64,000 nucleotides of DNA, taken from positions 1,178,001-1,242,000 of the forward strand of contig NZ_JAAOXM010000002.1 of assembly GCF_011605345.1 (NCBI RefSeq), in the 5' to 3' direction. This DNA is from Burkholderia sp. D-99. GTDB lineage: Bacteria; Pseudomonadota; Gammaproteobacteria; Burkholderiales; Burkholderiaceae. Shown in pieces: positions 36,870 through 44,781 of the stretch; within the stretch, counting starts at the first letter, position 1; each line of letters starts with the position of its first letter. Position numbers and translations under genes: made by a program. Under the pieces are notes generated by a model. It worked only from the letters and a program-made list of their open reading frames with translations. It was not told the DNA's origin and did no database searches.

Positions 36870-36885
36870 TGTCCGTTGGCGCACA
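36870..36885. promoter_or_regulatory. degenerate locus inverted repeat (site 20)
   Basis: TGTCCG-ttgg-CGCACA, one mismatch in the right arm. Read leftward GACTGTGCCC follows (compare GACTGAGCCC at sites 8 and 14) and CATAAC (36847-36842) is 22 nt away. It would be a second, upstream promoter for the PRC paralogue. The rest of 36491-36997 appears empty. Confidence 0.4.
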
Positions 36886-36997
36886 TTCCACTTGCGCGCG
36901 TCGCGCGCGATTTCGGGCGCGTTGCATTACGGCAAGATCATCGCAAAAGGACGCTGCACCGACAGCCGCCCGTCCTCCGAGAGGCGGGTGCTCATGT

Positions 36998-37426
36998 CTA
37001 CATGAACCAGGTGAACGTATGGCGTGCGGGCCGGGATGCCGAAATGTTCACGATGTATCGCTCGGACTGGCCGTTGTAGCTGGCATTGATCGCATAACGA
37101 CCGTTCTTCAGATTGGCCAGCATGAACGGGCCATCCGACGGTGTCTCCAGAACCGTCTTGCCTTTCATGTCCGTGATTGTCACCAGTACGTCGGACAAGT
37201 ATTCGTTTCCGCTTGGGGCTCGGCGGACGAAGGTGAGCACGAGAGCGTAGTCTCGCATGGCGCCTTTGATGGCGACCGATTGATCGAGTCCGATACCGCC
37301 CGACAAATAGGTGACCTGTTCGGTGCGGTGCATCGGAGGAAGGTTGTCGTCGGCTGAAACCGGAGCGACTCCAACGAACGGGGCGCTCAGAAGGAATGCA
37401 AGAATTAGGGATACGGAAGTTTTCAT
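36998..37426 (-). CDS. secreted protein of unknown function, 142 aa
   Basis: MKTSVSLILAFLLSAPFVGV is a signal peptide with cleavage near PVSADD. The mature part is beta-rich: 'YALVLTFVRRAPSGNEYLSD' then 'VLVTITDMKGKTVLE', 'GPFMLANLKNGRYAINASYN' and a C-terminal 'RYIVNISASRPARHTFTWFM'. The pattern looks like an immunoglobulin-like/carboxypeptidase regulatory-like beta-sandwich, but this is by eye. AGGAG precedes the ATG at 37426. A degenerate repeat (site 21) lies 110 nt upstream. Confidence 0.65.
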   Translation of the reverse strand: MKTSVSLILAFLLSAPFVGVAPVSADDNLPPMHRTEQVTYLSGGIGLDQSVAIKGAMRDYALVLTFVRRAPSGNEYLSDVLVTITDMKGKTVLETPSDGPFMLANLKNGRYAINASYNGQSERYIVNISASRPARHTFTWFM

Positions 37427-37535
37427 GAGGGATCTCCTGGAGGATGCGGCGGGGAGTCGTGATGTGGCGACAGCGCCGGTCCGACCGACAGGGCCGGCTC
37501 GCCTTTTACCAATGCGGCTATTCGCGCAGCATGTC

Positions 37536-37551
37536 TGTCCGGTGCCGAACG
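37536..37551. promoter_or_regulatory. degenerate locus inverted repeat, GTCC type (site 21)
   Basis: TGTCCG-gtgc-CGAACG, one mismatch. Read leftward GACAT follows and CATTGG (37514-37509) is 21 nt away. It faces the secreted-protein gene at 37426. Confidence 0.35.
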
Positions 37552-37559
37552 CTGGGTCT

Positions 37560-37814
37560 TCATCCCATTGCATACCGTCTCAAGACGGTGGCTAACAGCA
37601 AGATAAGCACGCCGATTTCGGCGGCGATGCGCAAACGCATGACGTCGTCCGGCAATGTCATCGACAGGAGGCCGGTGCCGGCCGGTCCGATCAGAAGACC
37701 GATCCCGAGATACACCATGGCCGCGCTCAGCGGCAGGCGCTCGAGCGACGATCCGATGAGTCCCATGAAAATCAGCAGGGCCCCGAAGATGAGGCATCCG
37801 ATCGCTTCGGTCAC
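37560..37814 (-). pseudogene. 5' fragment of a cation:proton antiporter gene
   Basis: From the GTG at 37814 the reading MTEAIGCLIFGALLIFMGLI matches the first 75 or so residues of the antiporter at 12475-13764 almost throughout, including 'GPAGTGLLSMTLPDDVMRLR'. Similarity stops after 'EIGVLILLLATV' and a stop follows at 37560. Only about two helices remain, so it cannot transport. It is the left end of a duplicated block that continues rightward through the 38167 gene. Confidence 0.75.
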
Positions 37815-37984
37815 GTTGCATACCCCGCATGAATGACGTTGCGCTCGCCGCGCTTCGGTTGCAGGTGGCCATGTGGCGTCGCGGAGGCTGTACGCGCGTG
37901 CACAAGACGCGGCGTCGATGCCCCACACTCGTCGCACAGTATCGCGCCGATCGCCCCACGTTCGCAGCGAGCCGATCCGGCGTC

Positions 37985-38000
37985 TGTCCGATGGCGGACA
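37985..38000. promoter_or_regulatory. locus inverted repeat, GTCC type (site 22), duplicated
   Basis: TGTCCG-atgg-CGGACA, identical to site 6 with nearly identical flanks, within the duplicated block. It faces the 72-residue gene at 38167. Confidence 0.55.
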
Positions 38001-38166
38001 AAGGACCAGGCACAACCATTGCGATCGCAGCGACGCGTGCCTACGGCCCAAGCGGCCGGGAACGCGTACTAGAAGCGGTACGCAGGCGATGTACGGTAGC
38101 GGGCAGAGTGGCGCCGTGCGTCGTCATAGACTGTTCGCCGATCCTCACGACAACCGGAGCGTTGCC

Positions 38167-38385
38167 ATGGCCCACTCAGCAATCGCGGGAGACCTGCGTT
38201 CGCTTGAACGACTCATTGCACGCGTCACGCTCGGTGAACCTGCGCCATTGGCACTCTGGCGAATTCGGCTGGAATCGATGCTGGAGAACGGCCGTCTGAC
38301 GCCCCCGGAACGCATGCATTTCGTCAGCATCATTGCCCTTATCCTCATGCTCGAACGTCGAGCGGGCAAGTCGGCCGCGCCTTGA
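38167..38385 (+). CDS. small hypothetical protein, 72 aa (copy of 14059 gene)
   Basis: MAHSAIAGDLRSLERLIARV to 'SIIALILMLERRAGKSAAP'. Compared with the copy at 14059 there are about a dozen substitutions and no gap, and the frame is kept, so it may still be functional. Phosphoglucomutase does not follow here: after the stop the duplicated block breaks into a fragment of another gene. The upstream flank includes site 22. Confidence 0.6.
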   Translation: MAHSAIAGDLRSLERLIARVTLGEPAPLALWRIRLESMLENGRLTPPERMHFVSIIALILMLERRAGKSAAP

Positions 38386-38519
38386 GCATGGCCGGCGCGT
38401 CGGCTGACGCCCGGAACGGGAGACGCGTCACCGCGTCGCGCGTCCGGGTGGTTTCGGAATGCGGCGGGCGCATGCCGGCGGTCATGGCCGGTGCGCGAAC
38501 GAGAAGGGGCTGCAACCCA

Positions 38520-38760
38520 TACCCGCGACGCCGCGCTCACGGTGTTCGGCTTCAGCGTCTATGCCGTGTTCGCCTATGCGCAGTATGACGCGCTGTTCAG
38601 GCAGGGAGCCGGACAACCTCTGCCGGGTTCGATTTACGGCGTCGTCGTCAAGGCGACGATCGAATCGGTCGAGGCGCATTCCCGGCTTGCCGGCAGCAAG
38701 GCCGTCGCGCATCAGGTTATTCCGTTCATCCTCACTGCCGTCGTCTGTGCAAGACCCTGA
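38520..38760 (+). pseudogene. 3' fragment of the 28844-type secreted protein gene
   Basis: The reading TRDAALTVFGFSVYAVFAYA through 'HQVIPFILTAVVCARP' is almost identical to residues 69-148 of the protein at 28844-29290. The signal peptide and first 68 residues are missing; upstream of about 38520 the sequence instead matches the region after the 14059 gene. It is a truncated copy fused at a recombination joint. Confidence 0.75.
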
Positions 38761-38781
38761 GACTGGCGCTGCGCAACCGCA

Positions 38782-38936
38782 CTAACGGTGCTTGATGTGC
38801 GACGGCTTCCGCTGATGCTTTCGACGGACCGGTTTGGAAATCGTCTCGGTGACGCCGCCTATTAACGGCGGACCGCTGGCGGGAAACGTCCCTTCGACCG
38901 CCGCGTCGACACGCGTTCGCTCTTGTCGCGGTTCAT
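38782..38936 (-). pseudogene. frameshifted copy of the 20467-type small gene, inverted
   Basis: The minus strand reads '[20 protein letters not shown]' and 'KPVRRKHQRKPSHIKHR', matching the 60-residue protein at 20467-20649. Between ERT/RV and the intact SERNVD one base is missing, so the start (ATG at 38936, MNRDKSERV) is out of frame with the rest. The fragment lies in the middle of the copied 28844-29410 segment. Confidence 0.65.
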
Positions 38937-39093
38937 ATGCCGTGCTTGGACCTGTTACGCATAACGGCTTCCACAGAGCATGACCGTCAGATCCGGTTGC
39001 TCCCGAATTCGCCCGGCCCAAGTAGTCGCGCATGGCCGGTCCGAGCCAATACGGAGGCTGCTTCGGTTCCGCGTGCCACACGCGTGAGCAAAC

Positions 39094-39109
39094 CGTCCGG
39101 CATCGGACA
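39094..39109. promoter_or_regulatory. locus inverted repeat, GTCC type (site 23), facing Nramp-like gene
   Basis: CGTCCG-gcat-CGGACA followed by GACCGAGCCCG; CATAAC (39132-39137) starts 22 nt to the right. The region 39030-39137 is a copy of the BON gene promoter (29300-29400), so the transporter at 39216 appears to have acquired its promoter by duplication. Confidence 0.6.
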
Positions 39110-39215
39110 GACCGAGCCCGTACATCCCGTGCATAACTACGCGACCGGCCTGGTGCGTGGCATGAATGGCTGTTTCACTCCTTTAATCAACAGTTGTCGC
39201 GCCACGCGGGCGTTC

Positions 39216-40514
39216 ATGGAATACGACATGGTTCCGTCCACAAAACTCGACAGCGATATCGACAGCCAGGCGGATTCGTGGCTGACGAAGCTCGGTCCAG
39301 GACTGATCACGGGCGCAGCGGACGACGATCCGAGCGGCATCGCCACCTATTCGCAGGCGGGTGCGCAATTCGGCTTCAACATGCTGTGGACCGTTCTGCT
39401 GACCTATCCGCTGATGGTCGCCATTCAGGTCGTGAGCGCGAGAATCGGCCGGGTAAGCGGCCACGGTCTCGCGACGAACCTGCGACGTCATTACCCGCGG
39501 TGGCTGCTGTATGTCACCGTCGTCCTGCTGCTGGCGGCGAACACGATCAATATCGCAGCCGACCTGACAGCCATGGGTGCCGCCGTCCATCTGTTGGTCG
39601 GCGGCCCCACGCATACCTATACGGTCGGCCTGGGCGTGTTTTCGCTGGTGTTGCAGATGTTCGTGCCGTACCGCAGGTATGTCCGCATACTCAAGTGGCT
39701 CACCCTGGCACTGTTCGCCTACGTCGGCGTGATTTTTGCCGTCCAGATCCCATGGGCGACCGTGGCCCTGCGCACGATACTTCCGCACGGCTCGTGGAGC
39801 GCCGGCTACATCACGGCGGTGGTCGCCGTGTTCGGCACCACCATCAGCCCGTATCTGTTCTTCTGGCAGGCGTCCCAGGAAGTCGAGGAACTGCAGGCGA
39901 AGGATGGACAGCAGGCGTTGACAAAAAAGCCGTCGCAAGGGCCGGCAAACCTGAGCCGCATCCGCGTTGATACGTCGATCGGCATGGCATTTTCCAATCT
40001 CGTTGCGTTTTTCATCATTCTCACGACCGCGGTCACGCTGCATGCGCACCATATCACCGACATCCAGACGTCGGCGCAGGCCGCCACCGCATTGAAACCG
40101 ATCGCCGGCCAGTTTGCGTTCCTGCTCTTCAGTCTCGGCATCATCGGCACGGGGCTGCTCGCGCTGCCGGTGCTGGCCGGCTCGGCGGCCTACGCGATGG
40201 CCGGCACGTTCCAGTGGAAAAACAGCCTCGCGCTCGAGCCGCAACTGGCGAAACGGTTCTACGCGATCATCGTGCTCGCGACGGTCGTCGGCCTCGCACT
40301 CGATTTCACGTCGATCGACCCGATCAAGGCGCTGTTCTGGAGCGCAGTCATCAACGGTGTCACGTCGGTGCCGATCATGGCGCTGATGATGCTGATGGCG
40401 TCGAACCGGAAGGTCATGGGCACCTTCGTCACGCCCATGCTGCTGCGGCTGGCGGGGTGGCTTTCCACCGGGGTGATGGCCGCCGCCGTGATCGCGATGT
40501 TCCTGTTCATCTGA
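39216..40514 (+). CDS. Nramp-related metal transporter with atypical metal-site motifs
   Basis: A 432-residue membrane protein of the Nramp fold with about 11 helices. TM1 carries 'ADDDPSGIATYSQAG' (DPSG 38-41) in place of the canonical DPGN. The TM6 segment reads GTTISPYLFFWQ (from 207), lacking the usual MPH. These positions line the metal site in Nramps, so the substrate preference probably differs from Mn2+/Fe2+; Nramp-related Mg2+ transporters (NRMT) have such changes. The start is uncertain (an ATG at 39159 is in frame and the ribosome site is weak). Site 23 lies upstream. Confidence 0.82.
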   Translation: MEYDMVPSTKLDSDIDSQADSWLTKLGPGLITGAADDDPSGIATYSQAGAQFGFNMLWTVLLTYPLMVAIQVVSARIGRVSGHGLATNLRRHYPRWLLYVTVVLLLAANTINIAADLTAMGAAVHLLVGGPTHTYTVGLGVFSLVLQMFVPYRRYVRILKWLTLALFAYVGVIFAVQIPWATVALRTILPHGSWSAGYITAVVAVFGTTISPYLFFWQASQEVEELQAKDGQQALTKKPSQGPANLSRIRVDTSIGMAFSNLVAFFIILTTAVTLHAHHITDIQTSAQAATALKPIAGQFAFLLFSLGIIGTGLLALPVLAGSAAYAMAGTFQWKNSLALEPQLAKRFYAIIVLATVVGLALDFTSIDPIKALFWSAVINGVTSVPIMALMMLMASNRKVMGTFVTPMLLRLAGWLSTGVMAAAVIAMFLFI

Positions 40515-40544
40515 GCACCGGCCGATTGTTCCTTTTCGCGACCC

Positions 40545-40560
40545 GGTACGGCGCCGTACC
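40545..40560. promoter_or_regulatory. locus inverted repeat (site 24), facing PRC gene
   Basis: GGTACG-gcgc-CGTACC followed by GACTTC; CATCGT (40583-40588) starts 22 nt to the right. The PRC-barrel gene begins at 40758. Confidence 0.6.
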
Positions 40561-40757
40561 GACTTCGTATCCCGGCTGCGCGCATCGTTGCCACTCGTTC
40601 TCGGTGTTCAATGCCATGGGTTTCCCGCGTGAGCGGCAGGTGCGCAACGAATATGGTGACGAGGGGCGATGCATATCGCGTGACCGGTATGTGCCGTCCA
40701 TCATGGCGATCCGGCGATCCGCGCCGGTATCCCGCGAAATGAACCCAGGAGAAAATC

Positions 40758-41228
40758 ATGACGATATCGGACCCGACCCATCGGCCATCGACCAGCGATA
40801 CAGGTGCCGCGATTATCGGCAGCGGGACCGGCGACGGGCCAGGCCCCAACGTGATGGAGGCCGATACGCTCAAGGGCAACAAGCTTTTCACGTCCGACCA
40901 GGTGGAGATCGGAAAGATTTCGGAAATCATGCTGGACGTACGCAGCGGCCGGGTCGCCTATGCCGTACTGTCGAGCGGCGGCTTTCTCGGCATCGGCGGA
41001 AAACTCTACGCCATTCCGTGGAGCGCGCTGACTCTCGACACCGACGAAAAATGCTTCCGGCTCGACGTCACTGCGGATCACGTGAAAAATGCCCCCGCGT
41101 TCGACAAGGACCATTGGCCCTCGATGGCAGACGAACAGTGGGGGTCGTCGCTTCACCAGTTCTACAATCGGCAGCCGTACTGGATGGCGACGCGCGACGT
41201 TGTCGCGAATCGTCCGCCGGAACCCTGA
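40758..41228 (+). CDS. PRC-barrel domain protein, 156 aa
   Basis: One PRC-barrel at about 35-110: 'ADTLKGNKLFTSDQVEIGKI', 'SGRVAYAVLSSGGFLGIGGK' and LYAIPWSALTLD. The C-terminus has 'SSLHQFYNRQPYW', shared with the 20894 protein. Cytoplasmic. AGGAG precedes the ATG by 7 nt. A CsbD gene follows after 141 nt, an arrangement repeated at 42780/43384. It is likely first in a transcription unit from site 24 that may extend through the small genes to 42121. Confidence 0.85.
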   Translation: MTISDPTHRPSTSDTGAAIIGSGTGDGPGPNVMEADTLKGNKLFTSDQVEIGKISEIMLDVRSGRVAYAVLSSGGFLGIGGKLYAIPWSALTLDTDEKCFRLDVTADHVKNAPAFDKDHWPSMADEQWGSSLHQFYNRQPYWMATRDVVANRPPEP

Positions 41229-41369
41229 AGCGCACTCGCCAACCGGGAAAACGATCGGGACAACAGAGGATTTTTATCGAAAACCGATCCGTCGGTCAGC
41301 CCCAGTGATCGCCTGACGGCAAACGATAGCAGCATCATCCACGAACCAGTTACGTATTGGAGCTCTACC

Positions 41370-41543
41370 ATGAACAAGGATCAAGTCAAGGGAACTGCGG
41401 AGAAGGTAAAAGGCAAGGTGAATGAAGTCATTGGCCGAGCCACGGGTAACGCGAAGCAGGAAGTCAAGGGTGATCTCCAGCAGGCGGCCGGCCAGGCGAG
41501 AAAGAATCTCGGCGACGTGAAGGAATCCGTCAAAAAGACCTGA
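41370..41543 (+). CDS. CsbD-family stress protein, 57 aa
   Basis: MNKDQVKGTAEKVKGKVNEV then 'IGRATGNAKQEVKGDLQQAA' is a textbook CsbD protein: highly charged, helical, cytoplasmic. GGAG lies 7 nt ahead of the ATG. It is very similar to the one at 43384 over its first 45 residues, so PRC-CsbD is a duplicated pair. Function unknown beyond induction by stress in the family. Confidence 0.9.
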   Translation: MNKDQVKGTAEKVKGKVNEVIGRATGNAKQEVKGDLQQAAGQARKNLGDVKESVKKT

Positions 41544-41756
41544 TCGAACACGGAGGCTTAGCGGGGGGGGCATACCCCCTCGCACCGTGCCTCACGCCGG
41601 GAGGCTGTATCGAACGGACGTGCGGCTACTGCCGTACAGACATACGCTGTCGGATGCGAAAACGTCAAGTTGCGTCCTTCGCGCACCGGGATTCCCGCCC
41701 CTCTGCCGCGACGCACGCAGCGGATCAGGTCAGTGTCTAACTTGAGGGGAGTTGCC

Positions 41757-41831
41757 ATGTACAACGTTGTTTGGCTCGTTGGAGCCGTGGTTATCGTTCT
41801 GTTCGTCCTTGGCTATTTCGGATTGAGATAG
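41757..41831 (+). CDS. 24-residue single-helix membrane peptide
   Basis: MYNVVWLVGAVVIVLFVLGY plus FGLR, then a stop. One hydrophobic helix with an aromatic start and a basic end; it resembles the Lmo0937-type tiny membrane proteins that end in LG(L/Y)FG, but is shorter. GGGGAG lies 6 nt ahead of the ATG, which is the main reason to call it. No reading frame of this size would be found by default annotation. Its role is unknown. Confidence 0.6.
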   Translation: MYNVVWLVGAVVIVLFVLGYFGLR

Positions 41832-41950
41832 GGCGTCTCGTTCACGTGCCCGTCACGCGATGGTAGGTCAACGACCGCTATGACACCGGCGGCGGTAAAA
41901 CCGCAAAACGATCCAGATCGCGACAACCATCGTTTATCGCAGGAAGCAAA

Positions 41951-42121
41951 ATGAAGACGCTCAGGATCATCGGCTATCTGGGGCTCGCGGCAGTCGCGAT
42001 CATGCTGCTCGTCGCGATGTGCGCGATACTCGAGGACGGCGTGATTTCGCGCGATGCGCAGCGACCGGGACTGACCGGCAACACGCTTTCCAGCCCTGGA
42101 TCGCCGAATCGCATCGGTTAA
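41951..42121 (+). CDS. small membrane-anchored protein, 56 aa
   Basis: MKTLRIIGYLGLAAVAIMLL continues VAMCAILEDGVISRD, giving one N-terminal helix and a polar tail 'RPGLTGNTLSSPGSPNRIG'. It could be an anchored peptide or have a cleavable signal. AGGA lies 6-7 nt ahead of the ATG. It follows the 24-residue gene by 119 nt on the same strand. No family recognised. Confidence 0.55.
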   Translation: MKTLRIIGYLGLAAVAIMLLVAMCAILEDGVISRDAQRPGLTGNTLSSPGSPNRIG

Positions 42122-42327
42122 GTCGGCCGTCACCGATTGACCGTTCCCAACTTCCTTTGAGCGACTCCGGCACGCGCGGTCGGAGCCCGCGTGCACCGTT
42201 GTCGATGTCCGCATGAGCCGAAAATCGGCCTGCCATTTGCAATCGACGCTCGAGATCACGGCAGCGCCGCAACAGGCGATCGGCTGCCGCTCCCGCGATG
42301 CAACCGCATCACAGCCGTTCCCGTCTG

Positions 42328-42343
42328 GGTACGGCAGCGTACC
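42328..42343. promoter_or_regulatory. locus inverted repeat (site 25)
   Basis: GGTACG-gcag-CGTACC followed by GACTCC; TAGGGT (42365-42370) starts 21 nt to the right. The next gene on that strand is the PRC-barrel gene at 42780, implying a leader near 400 nt. The 42122-42779 gap has no gene I can support. Confidence 0.55.
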
Positions 42344-42779
42344 GACTCCCGGGTTGCTCGCGCATAGGGTAGGTTGAACTGATCGGAACGCATGTCGCGA
42401 CCGTTCGCGATGTGTTCTCTAGCCGCGTGCTCGATACGCGACCAGAGCACACATCAGCGCCGGGCGCCGCCGGCATGGCACATCGAAGCACATCGCTCGT
42501 GCGCTGCGCTTCGAATGTCATCGCATCGACAGCAGTGGACACCGGCGCCGCAAACCGGTGCTGCTCGAAGCGATGCGTAGTGCGATACCGCAACGATTCA
42601 GGCGGGGCATGTCGCCGAAACTCGCGTGCATGCCAGCACGCAACATTGCTCCGATCGAGCATGTTGTTCGGCCCGCATGACGGCGGGCGATTGCAGGCGA
42701 AGCGCGCTGTGCGCGTCGCACCGTCACACTGGCCGGCGAGGCTCGCCGGCATTTCGCGAAATGATCACAGGAGTGGGTC

Positions 42780-43205
42780 ATGTCACTCGTTTCTCCCAGC
42801 AATCAAGCGCCGAGCAACAGCAGCGGCGCCCGGATCATCGGTCACGCAACCAGCATCGGCGGGGCCGGCCCCAACGTCATGGCGGCCACCACGCTGACTG
42901 GCGACAAGGTTCTATCGTCCGACGGCAAGGAAATCGGGAAGGTTATCGACATCATGTTGGACGTATGCAGCGGCCGGATCTCATACGTCGTGTTGTCTTG
43001 CGGAGGCTTTCTCGGGATGGGCGACAAACTTTTCGCCGTGCCGTGGGGAGCGTTTACCCTGGATACCGACGAGAAATGCTTCCGGCTCGATGCGACCGAA
43101 GAGCGGATGAAGAGCGCCTCCGGATTCGACAAGGACCATTGGCCTGCAATGGCGGATTCGCAATGGGGGTGGGCACTTCATTCGGGTAACACGCCGCTGA
43201 TGTAG
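42780..43205 (+). CDS. PRC-barrel domain protein, 141 aa
   Basis: Close paralogue of the 40758 protein: 'AATTLTGDKVLSSDGKEIGK', 'SGRISYVVLSCGGFLGMGDK' and LFAVPWGAFTLD, then a C-terminus that ends 'QWGWALHSGNTPLM' and so lacks the YNRxPYW tail of its relatives. Cytoplasmic, function unknown. AGGAG lies 6 nt ahead of the ATG. The CsbD gene at 43384 follows, repeating the PRC-CsbD pair. Confidence 0.85.
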   Translation: MSLVSPSNQAPSNSSGARIIGHATSIGGAGPNVMAATTLTGDKVLSSDGKEIGKVIDIMLDVCSGRISYVVLSCGGFLGMGDKLFAVPWGAFTLDTDEKCFRLDATEERMKSASGFDKDHWPAMADSQWGWALHSGNTPLM

Positions 43206-43383
43206 CGACACGTCCGCAGGAAGCCCGGCCGGCATGCGGCCATGCACGCACCAGCGTGACGGCGCAATGCGGTGAGCGATTGCTGCTTTTTTCGGATCCT
43301 GCCGTATCGCGTGCATTGGCCGACGCGCCGATCGCGACGGGCGGCAGGTCATCCAGCCAGCAGGTGTGACCGGAGCATTCATC

Positions 43384-43590
43384 ATGAACAAGGATCAAGT
43401 CAAGGGCGTCGCAGAGAAGGTAAAAGGCAAGGTCAACGAGGTGATTGGCCGAACCACTGGCGACACGAAGCAGGAAGTCAAAGGCGATGCCCAGCAAGCA
43501 GTCGGCGAAGTGCAGAAAAAGTACGGCGACGCCAAGGAAGCGATCAGGAAGCACGCGAAGAACGTGCATGGATCGCGGCGTCAGCCGTGA
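43384..43590 (+). CDS. CsbD-family stress protein, 68 aa
   Basis: MNKDQVKGVAEKVKGKVNEV then 'IGRTTGDTKQEVKGDAQQAV' and a basic tail 'KHAKNVHGSRRQP'. Third CsbD gene of the window and nearly the same as the one at 41370 apart from the longer tail. The CsbD-type start MNKDQ fixes the ATG at 43384, although the frame is open to 43366. Cytoplasmic, stress-related by family. Confidence 0.9.
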   Translation: MNKDQVKGVAEKVKGKVNEVIGRTTGDTKQEVKGDAQQAVGEVQKKYGDAKEAIRKHAKNVHGSRRQP

Positions 43591-43605
43591 CCGAGAGGCG
43601 TCGTG

Positions 43606-44622
43606 ATGCTGAGACTTTCGCCGGTGGCGCCGACGCGCGACGTGTCTCGCGTTCGATCCGCCAATCCGCACGCCGTCACGAGCCGGAGCCTATCGATGAG
43701 TGCACCTGCCGGAAGCCCGATCAGCCGCGCGCTACGCAACGCGGCGCTGATGGCGTCGGTGCTGATGGCGTGCAACCTGCCATGCCTGGGAGGAGCGCCT
43801 GCGGACGAGGCGGCCAGCTTGCGCGATGCATACCGGAAGCTGATTCCCCGCCTCGATCACAACGCGTTCAAGCGCCCGTTGTATCTAGATTCCGAGGAAT
43901 CGTCCTCCACGCTCAAGGGCGAGGTCTACGCGGTGATGGCCTACCCGTTCGCGACCGTCAACGGCGCGTTCAATGACCCTGCGCGAGCCCCGTCGAACTG
44001 GTGCGATGCGTTGATCCTGCACCCGAACATCAAGTATTGCCGTGCCACCAGCGGCGACGGCAAGACACTGATCGTGAACGTCAGCAAGAAGGAAGTTGCC
44101 GAAGAACTCAGCACGACCTATCGGGTGCAATTCGAATACGACGCGACGACCACCGGCCCGGGTTACTTGCAGGTCAGGCTCCATGCGGCCCAGGGGCCAT
44201 TGAACACCCGCGATTATCGGATCGCGCTGGAAGCGGTGGCGCTTGGCGGCGACCGCACGTTCCTACATCTGACCTATGCCTATAGCTACGGTCCGATCGG
44301 CCGTCTGGCGATGAAGACCTATCTTGCCGCCTTCGGCCGCGGCAAGGTCGGCTTCACCGACATCGCCGATCCGTCCGCGGCTCAAGCGGAATACATCGGC
44401 GGGATGCGCGGCCTCATGGAGCGCAACACGATGCGCTACTACCTGGCCATCGATGCATATCTCGGTGCATTGTCCAGCCCGCCCGACAAGCAGCTGGAGC
44501 AACGCCTGACCGACTGGTTCGACGCCAGCGAGCGTTATCCGCGGCAACTGCATGAGATGGATCGCCAACAGTACATGCAGATGAAATACGAGGAATACCA
44601 GCGCCAACAGACCATGCAGTAG
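43606..44622 (+). CDS. hypothetical exported protein, 338 aa
   Basis: A hydrophobic segment at about 45-62 (NAALMASVLMACNLPCLGG) looks like a signal peptide set back by 30-40 residues. The true start may therefore be the ATG at 43696 (MSAPAGSPISRALRN). The mature part has 'YRKLIPRLDHNAFKRPLYLD', many aromatic beta-strand stretches such as 'RTFLHLTYAYSYGPIGRLAM', and a helical C-terminus ending EEYQRQQTMQ. I do not recognise the family. A relic of its 5' end lies at 31410-31545. The phospholipase D-type gene follows, possibly in the same unit. Confidence 0.65.
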   Translation: MLRLSPVAPTRDVSRVRSANPHAVTSRSLSMSAPAGSPISRALRNAALMASVLMACNLPCLGGAPADEAASLRDAYRKLIPRLDHNAFKRPLYLDSEESSSTLKGEVYAVMAYPFATVNGAFNDPARAPSNWCDALILHPNIKYCRATSGDGKTLIVNVSKKEVAEELSTTYRVQFEYDATTTGPGYLQVRLHAAQGPLNTRDYRIALEAVALGGDRTFLHLTYAYSYGPIGRLAMKTYLAAFGRGKVGFTDIADPSAAQAEYIGGMRGLMERNTMRYYLAIDAYLGALSSPPDKQLEQRLTDWFDASERYPRQLHEMDRQQYMQMKYEEYQRQQTMQ

Positions 44623-44781
44623 CTTCGGGGGATGAGCAGGCCGGATACGCAAGCGCCGGCTTCCGGGGGCACTGCGCTTCGTCACGGCAATCGTTGCGCA
44701 CACGTGGGGAGAGGCGGCACGGTGCCGCGTCGTGCGACGAGATAACGCCAGGCAGGCCGTACGGGTTTTTCGGGAACGTCG

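Noticed and set aside
43606..44622. Assigning the 338-residue exported protein to a known lipase or START-like family
   Set aside because: Only general beta-strand and helix patterns are visible. No catalytic motif supports a function.
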